The translations under genes and the position numbers were made by a program. Positions 1 to 14,431 of a DNA stretch of 64,000 nt are shown here, one piece after another. Under the pieces are notes generated by a model. The model was not told where the DNA came from. It made no database searches and saw only the letters and a list, made by a program, of their open reading frames with translations. The first letter of the stretch is position 1, and every line of letters begins with the position of its first letter. The stretch is from the NCBI GenBank assembly GCA_963693305.1, contig OY855903.1:55370150-55434149 (forward strand), read 5' to 3'. The DNA comes from Meandrina meandrites. Taxonomy: Eukaryota > Cnidaria > Anthozoa > Scleractinia > Meandrinidae.

Positions 1-2370
1 CCACAGTGAGTCGGAGGAGGAAGAACTCAAAGATTGGTCGGTGATGCTAGTTTTATCCTTGAGAAAAATGTTATTACAGGTGTTTTTATAAACAGATCAG
101 CGATAAATTGTAAAATTGAAATATCGATTACTCACTCCAACATAAAGAAATTAGTTTATGATAATTTCACATCGAGATATATCCTCTTGAATCAGTAATA
201 AATTTGTATGAATTTGCCATAATAAAATATTACAAAATTCTGGTATTCTTTTACAAAGAAACTTAAAGCCATGAAAAAATGCTATACTTTTTGCAGTGTT
301 TCTTTACAGACCGATAATAATTTTTTGTCTTGTTTTTGCGCCATTTCTACCTCAAGTGTTTTGTTATTGAACTTGTCTGTTATTTTCTTGAGAATTGTGA
401 AAAACGTTAATGATCTCTCGTGTAACAATTCACTGTGTTTACAAACAATACGCCCATTAAATAAATCATCATGTCAGACCTATATCAATGTTTTTGCTTG
501 CCGCTTTGAAAAGTGAATCTAGGCAATTTTTTTCAATTTTGACCTGGGAAACGATTTTTATGATGGTCTCGGCTTATTTCAGTAACCTTTTTAGACGGGT
601 TGTTTTTTGGTCTGAAGTGATAGCGAAATTGTACAGTGTTTTTCCCGGCTTTACTGATGTAAGATGCCACCTCAGCGTTTGGGGCTTTTGAAACAGATTT
701 TGAATTGAAAAGAAACCCGAATTTGTATTTAAATCAAAATGATTTCTTTCCGGCGTGCGTGCGTGAGCGGTAACACTCACACTTTCTTTGTCTCATTAAT
801 TTGGCGGCGCAATTTGTAGTGCTGATTTTCACAGCGGTAGAGATGGCTTTGGAGTTTATAAAAACTACTAGAGCAAAACAGGGGTCCAGAAAAAAAAATA
901 ATAGCGAGAAAGCCATTTAGCTCAGTTACAACACCTGCATTCTAATCTGGCTTCTTTTTGTCAAAAAAGCATCGATGATCTTCCTCAATGGTGGCCTGTG
1001 AATGAGCAGGAATAAGCTTGTGGCTTTTGAATACCGCTTTCATAAAATCTGTAGATTATTAATTGTTTAGGAAAAGTTATCATATTTCAATGAATCTTTT
1101 CGCAAAACAGTTTATTTTTCACCTTTTCGTATTCGGCGAAACAACAAGGTAAAATTGGGTGCAATTTGGTTCGGACAGACGTATGACTCAATTTACACCA
1201 AACTACTAATGAACATGATTCGAAGCCTATGGGGCGTTAACGCTTGGCTTCAAGTGAGCACTCATTATTATGAATTTCGAGAAATGAAATAATGTTATTC
1301 AAAGTAATTTACCAGTGAGAATTTCAACCTGAGAGTAAAGACAAAAATATACTCAGAAAATTGCTCTTGTTGTCAATAGCTCTACAGGGTACATCAAGGA
1401 CAGGCATAACGTCGGCTCTTGTATGTTTTTAATGTTTAAAACCATTTATTTTTCTGGCTAAGAATAGTAAATCAGTTTGGATTGATATCATCAATTGAGG
1501 AAAAACCGGAAGATGAACAGTGTACGTTGAAACCGCTCAATAACGATGAATACAGTTTGCACAAATCTTAACCAAGTACTAATGAACTCAGGACAAGAAC
1601 TCGTACTCGACGTTTATTTACCAAAGTGGTTTTATGTCTTGTGCAGTATTGTTTTCCATCCCAAAACAACGCATGAAGTTGCTTAATAATTAATTACTCA
1701 CCGATGAAGTCCAGCATAAAATGCTCATTTATGAAAAGGCGGGGGAGAGAGGTTCATTAGCAAACCAAAACACTGTGGTCACCAGCTGAGCCGTGTAGTA
1801 ATAATGCCATCGCAGCTGCCGCCTTGACAAAATGAAAAAAGTAAAAAAAAAAAGAATTAACTTTCTTTTTTTACACTCGCTCATCAACAGACCAAGTAGC
1901 CTTAATTTCAAGTGAATTTGTCTAATTATTGCAGAAGATTTTTACTTTGTCACCCTCAAAGATTGACCTAAAAAGGCAATTGGATCGAAGTTGGTTTGGA
2001 GTAAATTTTTTACTATCGTACAATAACCGGTTTTTCATGTTTTGTCACACGGCTTACCCCAAAGTGACCTTGCAAACTCCCATTTGACAGGTGGTTTGTG
2101 TCCGGGGGATATTCCAAAATTATAATTCTTATATCCATCAGTCTCGTCCTAACTGAAACACCAATCTCTTTTCAGATTTGCGAAAAAAATATTTCGAAAG
2201 TTTGTCTTCATAATCGGCAAAAGAAGGCTTACTCTCAATTGATACGACGATTTATCTTCCTTTCAACTGTGCTTAACAACCTGTTGTTAACCAATCAAGT
2301 GTGTCTCTAGTAAACAATAACAAAAACCAGAAACATGTTGATGGCACGCGCCGATTGGACACAAAAGAAT
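1..2370. other. No recognisable gene
   Basis: Only short open frames without recognisable domains occur here, on either strand. AT-rich non-coding DNA with no strong repeat structure visible by eye. Confidence 0.5.
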
Positions 2371-2371
2371 A

Positions 2372-2702
2372 AAACACTGATTGTATTAACACATTACTGC
2401 CATTTGAAGATTTAAAACCCCGTGCAGGGACGAGCAGTTCATTTGAAAGGCTCTCGCTCACAAGACAAGTTACAACCAACAGTCAGATTCCAGATATAGG
2501 CGCTGGCTCGATTCTTACTTTGAAAGAATTTTTTCAAGGAAACGACAAAATAATTTTGAAATCAAACAAGGATGCCCAAGTCATTCCTGTTGCGGCGCCA
2601 TTTGAGGCAGGAATGGAACAGCAGAGAAGAAGAGTATTCCCTGACAGGTCAGTGAGATATCTACCAGTCTACAATAGTTTGCTATTCAAGGATCATCCGT
2701 AA
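2372..2702 (+). other. Possible upstream exon of the zinc-finger gene
   Basis: An open stretch without an in-frame ATG near its beginning runs from an upstream TAA to a TAA at 2700. It contains a good splice donor (CAG|GTCAGT at 2647/2648), so it could be an exon of the gene at 2806. The phases do not join: this donor leaves phase 2, whereas the zinc-finger exon needs phase 1 or 0 at its two visible acceptors. No homeodomain-type repressor (EH1) motif is clear. Treat as unproven. Confidence 0.2.
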
Positions 2703-2805
2703 TACAATTAGAGATAAACTGGGTAGAAACTAATTTTCCGCGTAACATAGGCGAATTAAATCTGGAAAGGCCCTTTTCTTACTCGTGGATTGTGCATATT
2801 TTTAG

Positions 2806-3719
2806 GACCTTTGCAGTTTGGCCCCTGGGATCGCATGTCTTCCGAGACCGGCTTTCTGGAATTCAATTTCAAGCGACATAATCCGACTCTTGACGAAGCA
2901 GCAGATGCTAGTGAAAAGAATTTCGAAAAGAGAAGAAACTATGTAGAGTACTTTGACAGAGAACGTGATTACACCAGTGATTTAGTGCCACATCATAGTC
3001 ACAAAGAAAACGAGTCGAAGCAGAGTGAAACCAAAGATTTATCAAGGGCAACAGATGAGGAATACACCGGCGTAGAAGTGAGAGATACGGCACGATCGGG
3101 AAAAATTTCGAAAAGGTCTCAGCACCGAGCTCTTGCAGAATCAAGGCATCTCCGTGAAGGTTCAAAGAAGCTACCTCCAACATGCCAAACTGGTGCAATC
3201 AAGCAGCCGTACAAGTGCGACCAGTGCGGGAAAATCTTCAAGACGAAGTACACTTTGACTATCCACCTGAAGATGCCATCCCACACCGGCGCCAAGCCAT
3301 TTGTGTGCGCCATATGTGGCAAGGGATTTCGATTGTCAAGCACACTCTGCCGTCACAAAATCATTCACACGTCCGAAAAGCCTCACAAGTGCCACATCTG
3401 CGACAAAGCCTTCAATCGGTCTTCCACCCTCAAGACGCACATTCGTACCCACAGCGAATTGAAAGAGTTCGTGTGCGACATTTGCGGCAAGGGCTTTCAT
3501 CAAAAAGGCAATTTGCGCAATCACGTTCTCATCCATACTGGAGAGAAGCCGTATCGGTGTAATCTCTGCGAGAAAGCCTTCAATAAGCTGTCCAATTTGA
3601 AGTTCCATATGCACATTCATACAGACAACGCACCATATCGCTGCCGATACTGCAAGACTTGTTTCACCCGACGATGTGATCTCAAACTTCATATTGCCGA
3701 TTGCAATCACCAGAGCTAA
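2806..3719 (+). CDS. fezf: Fezf-type C2H2 zinc-finger protein, last exon
   Basis: This is the 3' coding exon of a six-finger C2H2 transcription factor, a nuclear DNA-binding protein. A pyrimidine-rich acceptor (TTTTTAG|GAC) precedes position 2806 and the frame runs to TAA at 3717-3719. About 120 charged residues are followed by six fingers with TGEKP-like linkers. Finger phrases such as [30 protein letters not shown] and [10 protein letters not shown] are those of the Fez family zinc-finger proteins, which repress transcription in neural and endodermal patterning (family knowledge). Finger 1 has an H-x5-H spacing and the last finger is irregular. Upstream exons and the EH1 repressor motif typical of Fezf were not located; a second possible acceptor lies at 2816. 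A Met at 2835 could only be a start if the exon is first. Confidence 0.75.
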
Positions 3720-6700
3720 AGAACAAAAAAAGCAGTCCAAGCCGTGGGCATTAGGTGACAGTTAATCGCCATTAACACGTAAAGCAAATGCATGGTTTGC
3801 TGATCAAATATTTATGGCGACGACGCCAGAGATTTTGATGAACTTTCCTTGTTAAAATTCTACTTTTAAAGAAATGAAGGATCGTCAAAACTTTAGTGGA
3901 AACAAGCAGTTTTTATAGCTTGCTAAGCGTTTTATTATGAAAGGAGATGAACTTCAGTATTTTATTTTCTAGTAATACTAATAAGTTTCATTTTAGTTAC
4001 CACAACGGACAAGCTAAATGCCACATTACTGGAAATCGCATTTGCTTGAATTTTGATTTTTCGTAAGGCTAATTGCTCGTCAGTAGAAGGGAAGTGTCGA
4101 CTTTCGTTGTAAATTCAAGACGTCCGTGCTGACAATGGCATGGAAATAAGCCGTTTGTATTGTAAAGGCAGATATTTCGTAAACTAAAATACGACGCACA
4201 AAATTTATCATACTACCCTACAGTAAGGGCTGTGGCACATCAATATAACACAACGCATTAAGTCAGCACCAATTGTAAATAGAATGAACTATGAGGACAG
4301 GTTTTACTTTGCTGGCAAAGGTAGCGGTCCCTTTTATTCCACTCTAATCTTCGTTTTGCCTTTTAGATATTTGTTTTCTAGTTCTCAGATAGGTGAAAAG
4401 AACATGTAAAATATCTAAGAAATGCCTTCTTGAGGCAGCAAGCAGACTTATAACTTATTAACAACTGTCAGACCGACTCATTACCATAACTAGGCGACCG
4501 CAATGATAATTCTATGCGGCAGTTGAGGAATAAAAAAGGCTAAGGAAAAAGACAGAAAGACTTCTTGTTATCTGTAATGAAGCATCAAATCGCAAATCCA
4601 ATTGCGCTAAAATTCTGGGAAGGAGAAACATTTCTTTTTTCAGATGTTTATTGCTCGGAAATGAGGACCACAATAAGAGGAAGATTGAACCTTTGTTTTG
4701 TAAAACGATCTTCACTTCAGACCAAAACAAATCTGAAACATTCTTAAAAGCTTGAATACGGAAAATCACAATTAATCAGTTGCTCTTTCCACAAAGAAGT
4801 TAATATCGAGGCAAAGAAAAACAGGCACAAATGTTTTCGATGCGTTCATCGAAATCAGGCGACCCACTGGCCCTTGTCCGAATATTTTCTCCGCGTTTTA
4901 CCTTAGCAGATCATTTACACCTTATCCATTACTTAACAAAACCACCTGAATCCAATTTAGCGTGGATTTCGGTTCAACGCAAAACGGAATACATATTAGT
5001 TCCACTAAATAAGATAAAGGGCATCATAGCAGACTATTGAGCGTGATCTCAAAATCGTTTTCTTTTTGCTTTTGTGCAAGTGCACGGTTTTCTGTTTTCG
5101 TATGCAAGCGGTGCTCACAACAACGCAGGTTGTTTGTACAGTATTGTTAAATCAATCACAAAGGATTTAATTATCAACAATAACAGTTCACCAAGAGACC
5201 AGAGATCTTGCACTAAGTGGTGAACTCATTTGCAGTAATTAACACGCGTGGCTTTTCAAAAGAAATCATAATTGGTGGAAACAGGTGGAATCAGAGAAGG
5301 CCGCTTGCTGATTCTTTCAACCTTGTGAGACAAAGTAAGAAGACAAGCGGACCGCAAGTTAATCAAGCGCTTAGAAAATATCGAAAATAAAATATGCACC
5401 CAGGATGAAGTATAAAACCCACAGGCTCCGAAATTTCTATCATTTTTTTAGGTTACCTAGGCTAGCATCAATTTAGCTTTCAAAGAATGTACCTAAAAGG
5501 ACTTAGCAGCGAATAAATTATTTTTGTTCGTAGACCCACTTTGTTCCACTATTTTCGTTTTTAAGTAACCGTTAACGGGATCGGAAACATTGTAATAGAT
5601 AGAGGCATGCTGTATTGGGTCTTTTTTCTAAGGCGAACGTTTTATGCTGAATTTTTGGTCCAGCAAACGTGCAGTAATTTGAACGTCAAATCGCTCTTGA
5701 AGGAAAACTGAGATTAAGGGAAAAATAGCATCTTATTTCAAATTATGCACTTTTCAGCGTGATCTCTATCGCATGACACATGATAGAGTCTTAATCTTTT
5801 GGCTTGCTCCCTGGAGAGCTTTGTGAGACTATTTGTAATGTACTAGTAATGTGGTAAAACTATGATTCCAACAGCGAACATTTGAATATAAAAATTAGGG
5901 TGAAACGGAGCTGCACGCGGGCGGCCGCATCACTTAAATCTCCCCACGGTACTTGCGAAAAAGGCTCGTAAAAATATACTCCTCATTCGATTCATTCAAG
6001 AATTGTCAAAATGCATGATAAATTTGTCATGTGTCTCCCACTTCGAAGAACGAAAGTGAAAAATGCTATTCCCGTGTTTTCCGCACAAGTGACCACAGTT
6101 TTGAATCGTAGACGCCTTCGTTGGACTGTTCACAGTATGATACGTTGCAAAACAAACGAAGTATTCAGTTTTCTTAAGCATTTGCGTGTCATTAGGTGGG
6201 TGTTTGTTCAAGCGAAACTGTAAGTCAAGTTCTCGAATAAATGCCTGCTTTAAGGCTCTTATATTACAAGGAAAATAAAAGAAAGAGAAAAATATAACTG
6301 ACGCTATATTTCACTTATTGCCTGTGCGGCATGTAAGTGGAGTCGGGAAAGTGTTCTCAAAGGGATAATTGACTTTTTTCTGTCTAGGACAAGTGTCTTC
6401 AGAATTGATTAACGTGGGTTTAAATTTGAAAAAAATAAAAAATCATTATTAGGAATAGTATAATAGAAGATTAATCCTTGGTTCGTAAAATTGAAAGCCG
6501 TGATTAAAGACGATTTACCTTGAAAGGTTGGTAAATTGAACATTGTGCTTTTTTATATGAGAAAAGTAAAATTTCCAATTTGTTCAATTAAAATCAAAAC
6601 TCATAATACTTGTTAGATCCGTTCACCGAGGTAGGTGTCGTCAGTTGTTGTTTGGTATTAACTTCAGAAATAAGACTCGATAAACGGTGAGAAAAATTAA

Positions 6701-9700
6701 AACTATCTTGTCAAACGACAATCGGCTCACGTGAAAAGATTTGTACTAAGTTTGCTGTCAATCAAAGCGTTAGATAAAGATTCTTTTAACAACAGCTTTT
6801 AATGTTTGCTGTTCAAAACTGATAACCTTAATCAGAAATGGTCGATAAATCATCAAAATCATCTCCTTGAAAGGAAAACTGTCTACTTAAAGAAGCTTCG
6901 TCACGGACAATGCATCTTGAAAAAATTTTTTCAAGTTTGTTGGTTGTAATCGGCCTTGATCTTCGTGAGTCGAAACCATCCTTGGTTATTTTCGCATTTT
7001 CATTATTCCATCTGTGTTTTTCTATGTTAGAAAACTATTGTTTTGAGGTTTCCTTCAATTTCAAAATTATTTAAGCAATTCCAATAGTCGCAATACAACA
7101 ATGGCTGCTACGATTTTCAATACGCCACATTTTATTTTTGGAATAAGTATGAAGAAAATTTAAACTTGATCAGGAAAATAACGAGGATTATCATGCAATG
7201 ACACGATCCTCGCCGTGAGCCCAGCAATTTATGCAACTGGGGAAAAGAAAACTGAAAAAAATTCAGGGCTTTAACGGGATTCGAACCCTGACCTCTGCGA
7301 TGCTCTACCAACAGAGCTATAAAGTCAACATTGGGAGCAAGGTCATTTCTGTTGGTTCAATCTTTCCCATAAAAGAATTGATGTCAGAATGAATTGATTT
7401 TATTTATTATTTATTGTTTTTTTTAGGATCGTGTCTAAGCTTGTTTCCCTCCGCCGTAGAAAAAATATCATTCAAGGATTCTCATGCTTGAAAAATGTTG
7501 TGAGCTTTCACAAACTCAAGAGTTGTACTGCTTAAGTCAATGATATTTAAAAACATAATTAACCATGAGCATAAGCAGAACATAAGCATTAAAACACAAG
7601 CAGACGAGGGCCAAAAATCAGCATTTCCTCTTCAACTAAAAACAAATAAATAGTAAGGATTGCATTCAAATTTGATGATTCGTTTCAGTCGTTATAGCGA
7701 GTTTTTTAAAATATTAATTCACCCGTTTTGTTTCGATGTGATCAGGCTCTGTGGAAGCTATCTGTAGGCAACGACTTGTCGGGTTTTAGTAACATTTGTG
7801 AAATATTCCGTTGTCGGCAAATCTTTGTTGACGACCAGGCCAGTGTCCGATTCTCATAATCCAATCAAATAATAACAATGCGGATCGAGTACTCACGACA
7901 ACCCGAAAGTTGTAACTTCGAGGCAGATGTTCAATCTGTGTAAATTTTATCTATGGGCATCATGACCAGACAGGACGAAAAAAGCAAAAATACTTTCTTA
8001 AATTCCCCTTACTTAAAAGCGATGAAATATAGACAAAGACATTTTACAAAAATAAACTGTGCTTTATTGGAATAAAAAACAATTTAAATATAATTTCATG
8101 AGAATATTTACATCTTGCCGTACCGAGCAGTTCATATTATAAGTTTTTAATGTATAAATATATTTCGATTGAGTGCCGTAAAACCAAAACCAAAGTATTT
8201 ACTCTGGCCAATCACAGAAGACAAAGACAATCCAGTGAACCAATCAAAGCTCGAAGCATACCGTCTACATGAAGCCGGTACGAAGCGCGGGAAAACGCAT
8301 GTACGAAAATCTGCAATACCATTGAGTGACAAATCGATGAGTGCTGCCGGATCTCTTGTAAACTTGGATCAGCAAATTATTTAAAATTAAATTTATTTAC
8401 GGCAGACTGATCCAAACGGCGTAGGTGACCAAAAATAAACAACTGTGGAAAAACGACTAAAATGTTTTTATTTTGCCCGATATTTTGGTTTGCAACACAA
8501 ACCTTTCTCGACACAGGGGCTGAGCGATTAACGATTGGTTTTGGTTTTTATTCTATTCTTACTGGGGGCAAACACACACAAAAGTCGAAATTATCCACTA
8601 TGCGCTACCTCACATTCCCAGCGTGACCCAGGGGACTGCGCGGCATTCCCACAGACCTCGCCCTTCTATTTAATAGCAGTCTGCTTTATAATTCAGTCAA
8701 TTTCAGTAAAGTTTAGGTCTCGGTACCCTTGCTAGGAGATTTTGCCCCGCCCTCCTCCCCGCAGCGATGGTGCATTTTCTCTCATGGTTTGCCCACTCGC
8801 AAAGCCTCGGGCCGATTTCTCCCATATCTTATGCATCTGGTCCATTTGGCTTTGTGTGTGGGTGTACCCGGTGGGAATATATTACTGTTTGGTTGAGAAA
8901 GTTGCGCGAGTTCTTTTCATCAATCACTTAACGTAGCATAGCAAAACCAAAGCAAATGTGAACTACTTTTCACACTCAAGTGAAAATCGTTCTAACAAAT
9001 TCCAAACATAAAAAAATCAATCTGGCAAACCCAATTTACAAACAAATAACTACACCGAAAAAGTTTTAGAGGAGCTCCGCTCATTACAATAAAAAGCAAA
9101 GGGAGCTTGCATCTCCGCTTTAGGCCACGACATCTTTTCTACGTATGGCTTATTGTTTTTAGCAAGAATACAAAAAGCATACGTATATTTTCTGAATACA
9201 ATTCTCCGCCAATTACACTGTATATGTTTTTTTGATTGGCTCAGCGTTCAAAAAATCAACCAACATCACTCTAGAGCTTCTTTGAGTGACACCATAAGGA
9301 AGAGAGTCATTTTTACTTAGCCTGCCTTCCCTTCCCCTAAACTAAACCAAGCTAGACAAACTGAAAGCATATCTGCCGGTGACAGTCTCCAGTTTTTCCA
9401 TCGCCATTCGTTCACAACTAAAATGCTATTTTTTTTTGTTTAGCCATACCTTATTAATGATATCGTCATTTTATTAAACGAGCTTAGTCGGTCTGTATGG
9501 GAGAATTTTGGGCTCGGTCGTGTTTACAGACCTCATTACATTCGTCTGTACTCACGACCTTGGTCAGGATTCCCGTATACAGACCTCCTGCTCCGTCAGA
9601 ATTGTAGAGGTCCGATACCCCGAATACGCGAATAGAAGATAATTTTCCTATATTCTATTGAATAAATAGATTCCATTTTGCCGTGTGTCTGTTCGGTAAT

Positions 9701-10030
9701 AGATGACAGATGAATTCAATGCCCCGAAATTGGAAAACCTTTTGTCAGAGGCGGTCAAGGGACTAGCCCTAACCAGGGTCTCTCTCTCGACGATCGGAGA
9801 GGGGAAAAAAAGGAGAGAGGCCCTGGGAACGAGGTTGAAAAGTGGCCCACGAGCCGTTAGGCGAGTGGGTCACTTATTTGCTTAACTCATTTACTAGCAG
9901 GCTTTCCTAGACCTTATGAGCGCATTATTTTCATAAACAAAACGAAAAACATCTTCTATTTGGTAAATAGACAGCGATAAGTGAGCCAGTTAGATTCATG
10001 GATTTTTGATAGGCCACGCTGAGTGTCCTG
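3720..10030. other. Intergenic, no recognisable gene
   Basis: No frame in this 6.3 kb has a recognisable domain or convincing splice structure. It holds a tRNA-like repeat at about 7268. A stretch at about 8170-8330 resembles repeat-derived, non-coding sequence. Confidence 0.5.
7268..7330 (-). repeat. tRNA-like fragment, probably SINE-derived
   Basis: The minus strand reads TAGCTCTGTTGGTAGAGC (A-box-like) followed closely by GGGTTCGAATCCC (B-box, T-loop). The anticodon-arm region between them is too short for a real tRNA cloverleaf. This is a pol III promoter relic, not a functional tRNA gene. Confidence 0.6.
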
Positions 10031-10318
10031 CTAAATATAAGTGGAAGGCTTGCTTGTATGTTGGTTTAGAGATTCTTTTTCATTAGCAACTGTCTGTAGA
10101 TCTCTGTTGGGTTGAAGCCTATCCTCAGGACCCTCATCATTTTCGCATTTTTCTTCGGCTTCCTTGACAACAGGCAGTAGGGACTGCAGCTGCTGCAGTG
10201 CAATATTCCAATTAGCATCGGCTTTGGAATTATAACTGTAACGAGTTGCATTTCTTCCCCTCTTGCTGTTCCAGGATCGTTCAAGCCTGTCTTTTAAGCC
10301 TTGTACAATGCCGGAGGC
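10031..10318 (-). CDS. Gene A exon 15: cytoplasmic tail and stop
   Basis: 288 nt after acceptor ATCACAG. Encodes ASGIVQGLKDRLERSWNSKR and a polar, charged tail ending at a stop at 10031. The opening A-x-V/I-x-x-L-K-x-R pattern recurs in gene B exon 15, which supports this as the true last exon. Confidence 0.75.
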   Translation of the reverse strand, partial: ASGIVQGLKDRLERSWNSKRGRNATRYSYNSKADANWNIALQQLQSLLPVVKEAEEKCENDEGPEDRLQPNRDLQTVANEKESLNQHTSKPSTYI

Positions 10319-13300
10319 CTGTGATAAAGTGAAACAGTTATTGCGATGCTCTATACAAAGGAAAAACATTGCGTGCATTTATGGTGAAAACAGTGGAGCC
10401 TTATCAGTTTCCTGATGGTTCGGAATAAGACAGGGTAAGGTAAGTTTGAACTGCGATGTCTAACAGCAAAACGGTTTATAAGATATCACCCAAGAGCACA
10501 AATTTGTTGGTACCTAATGACTGACCAAAAAGAGTAGTTGACTTGATGGTTAAATCGATTTTAACGATATTGGAGCAAAGCAAAATGATTTCACACGCAA
10601 GCTATGTTCGAAATGCGAATTCTCCATATTAGACTACCATCCGTTTCTTAAAATTCTATTACTGTAATGAGAGATAGGATCCTGGTCATTGTTTTGAATT
10701 TATGGATGGAGAGGACAAACAATAACCTTTTATTTGGAGCTATAGTTTAGGGGCCCTTTTCTGGTCGTCAATTTTACAGAAATGAAACATATTTACTTTA
10801 TGTTATGTAATACAAGAGGTCCACCTGGTCATGTTTCTTGTCTTTCCGCGCCGCCCATGTTAATTCTCCGAGAAGTGTAAGTACGCTCAGGACCAGACCG
10901 AAAACGACAGCGTAAAATACTCCTGCCATGTCGTGAAAAAATAACACGTCTCCTGATGAATTGAATGAAGTTTCTAAAAAGGTAATATGCAATGCAATAA
11001 ATTAGTTTTCTTTGTAACTGAATCAAAATAAAACTAGTTTTTCTACTCGATAAAAACGACACTACATTTATTATGAATAAAAAAAGTCCTCATAAGGGAG
11101 CTGAGGAAGGAGAAATGGAAGGGAGAAAAAGGGGTACAAGAAAAAGGTAATGGAAACGAGATGGGAAGAATTAGAGGGAGAGGGAGAGAGAAAAGGAAAG
11201 GAAGAGGAATTAGATTAGATTTGTCCATTGACAACTATTTGGCAACCATTTGACAATCAAGTTAGACTGAAGCCAACCAAAGCTGTTTTTTGATGTAAAA
11301 AATAGTTTTATATTACCTCCTGATTCCTGTGAAATCTTCTTGCATACTCCATGAAGCCACCTTTCATTCAAAAGTTTTACGAATCCATTCTGCCGCAGCT
11401 CTAGAATTTTCACACTGAATTGGTGGGTGAAAGGGGAGTTCTTTGGAAGTCCAAACCCATAACCAAACTTTCCAAAAACTCTGCAGAGAAATGATATGAT
11501 GAAAATTGGGATTTAAGACAGCTGTAGCATATTTAATTCTGCATGGTAGAGTTGACAATTTAATTTAGCAAGCAAAATATGACATAACAAATCAAAACTT
11601 GACAGTAATCAAACCATTAACTGACAAAAAACTTAGCATTTCGATAAAAAATAACTGAATTAGAAGAACGTAATAATCAACCTCGTTCCCAGGCCCTCTC
11701 TGGAAAAGGAAAAGGAGAGAGGGCCTGGGGACGAGGTTGCGTAAAAATCGATTAAAACAACATACAAGGAAAGTGTTTTCCCGCATTAATGTTCTCCTGA
11801 TTTTTCAGGTCATATCCAACAGAACGCATTTAAGAGGTCCAGCTCTGTCACGTGGATTTTTTTTAATAGACGGAATTGCTTGTAAATTTTGGTTTTGCAT
11901 TACGTTTGTAGCGGTTGTAGTTAAGTTTCCCGGCGATGTTCTTCCAAATATTCTGCCTTCAACCCATCGCCAATAATTGCCGTTTTATCGCTACATCGGC
12001 ACATATTTTAACTGAACATTTGGTCTCATAGTAAGCCTAAATTTGGATCGTTTGAGCACTCGACTCCTCTCTGCATGTCCGCCATTTTCAACGCGTTTTA
12101 TCTGATCACAAATTATTTTTCAGTTTATATTTGTTGTAAGATAGTTGAGGACAAGTGCTCTCAGCGGCTCATGTGACGATTTCAATTCAATCACATTATG
12201 ATAACTAGCATGTGCTTCAACAACTGCTAGTGAACGTTCAACGCTTAGCGTTGAATGTTCTTTAGGTCCTTGGTAATGAAATATAAAGCACATAGTTGGG
12301 CGACGTACCTTCCAATAGTAGTCAAACTGTTGCAGGGTTTCTCTTGAGCATGATATTCTAATACAGTTGAATCACTTATAAAAGCATAACCACCCTGCCT
12401 CGCTCTTCTAATGCCTTCTGTCACGTTTTCCACCAGAGTGTCGTGACGCACCATAAATGCCCACATCTTTGCATACGTTGGAACGCGTGACATTTGAAAG
12501 AATGCCATGGTGTGACTATCTCTCATGCAACCGTACTTTATTGTCGTCTGCGCAGCTAAGTCTTCAAGGCTGTTTATTGGTGTCTCAAAAACGTCCGTGA
12601 TTAGAAAGCTAGCTAAATTTGCAGTGTAAGACGCACCTGAAAAATAATGAAACATCAATCGATGAAACATACAAACAAACAAATAAAATCTTTAAACGAT
12701 TGAACCAATTTGCCGAGTTGCTACAACCCTGGACAAAACTAGTTGAGAAAAACGAATATCGCACACTTTTTGCAAATGTCTTGACCTACAAGCGCGTAAG
12801 AAGTATTTCATTCCCCTTTCTCCCTATTAATGTTGTTTCATGGGATTACAATTCAATCGTCTTTGTTTCACGGCCACAACACGACAACATTTTCAACGGT
12901 GAAATGGTGGAGGAGGGTTGAAAAAATTGAGCTGTGGTACTCGAATTAGTGGAAATTTGACCAAGTGTCTCACCATTTTTGTCCACGATTACCAACGATC
13001 CCTGTTAAATTCACTTTCTAGCTTGACTCAGACAGTCATGATATCATTTTCCTTATACAATAACACAACCTTGAAACAACTATAAAAACAAAACAGAGTT
13101 TTGTGTTGGCACAGCTTTTCTCACTCTTCCAAAGTTCCATTTTATTAAATTCATAGAATCTTAAAGGATGGCAAACAGTTTGCTGATGTAAATCGGTAAA
13201 TACCGTTTGCTATTTACTGACTCCACATCTTACTTATTATCAACATGGCAAACCACCAGAATGCCACAACAACTCTCCCGGATGTAGACTCCGGATGTGC

Positions 13301-14359
13301 TACATCAGCTCCCTGACCAGCTGCATAAGAAAAAGATGACCACGTGGACTCGAAAATTCGCAGACATTCCCGCGTCTTCCAGTGATCTTCTCTCACGTTG
13401 TTCTGATCACGTGATTGGGCTATCCTCCCGTGGTAACCGCGTGGGCTGAACGTGGCGTGTAGCCACAAGAAGAAACCAACCAGGATGGTACCAACGACGA
13501 TAGCTAACCAGAGATCTGTGTTAAAAGGCTTTAGGAAAGAAAAGACTTTGTAGTCCTTGTTGATGTTGTTTTCTACGAGAATTGACAGGCCGAGGTCCAC
13601 AAACGGCTGAGTGAAATCCACGGCTGTCTGGCGATGTGAACTGATGGTCAGAGGGGCGACTGCGAGGTCAGCTTTCTGTTGGGAACAAGATTGTTGTGGC
13701 AGGAATGTTATGAGAGTTAGTTATATAGTGCAAGAAAACTTGTCGCGTGATACATATTCAACTTTTTAATGCTGTTAAAATGTCTGCTTTATTCCTTGTA
13801 TAAAGTAAAGTCACGGACTTTTTCAAGTGATTTTAAGAGCAATACTATAAAATTAACTTTTGTCCAAGAGTATGATAAATGACCGTAACGTAAGGTTTCC
13901 TTAGTTTGCACTTGTTACAGTTACAGTACAATTAAAACAACGTTTTCTTTGACGTAAAAATGTCAGCCATGGCTTTTGTATCGATAAAACATGTGTATAC
14001 GGACACCCCGAAAATGCGAACACTTTGGCCTGTACCCTTCCACTGTATTAATAAAAGGAGAACGGTCTATGTTGAATCATGGTTGAATAAAAGAGGGAAG
14101 ACAAGGATAACGAGCGCAGCGGAACGTTCCAGTAAGACACTACCTCTCTGGAACCTCTATTTTCATTTGCCCGCTGTAAACACTACCTCTATTGTTATTC
14201 AGGGCTAGGGGCATTGTTATGACCTGTTATGTACCATGTTCGGAACCAATGAAGTAACTCGTTCCGAGAGGTAGTGGGCGACCCGAACGTTCATTGTGCT
14301 ATGATTTACTGGGACTACACTCGGAAACAGATTTTTGTTGAGTTAAAGATATCATTAAC

Positions 14360-14431
<72 letters not shown>

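Noticed and set aside
8169..8384. 71-aa frame SAVKPKPKYLLWPITEDKD
   Set aside because: It overlaps an antisense frame of similar length, has no domain, and reads like repeat-derived non-coding DNA.
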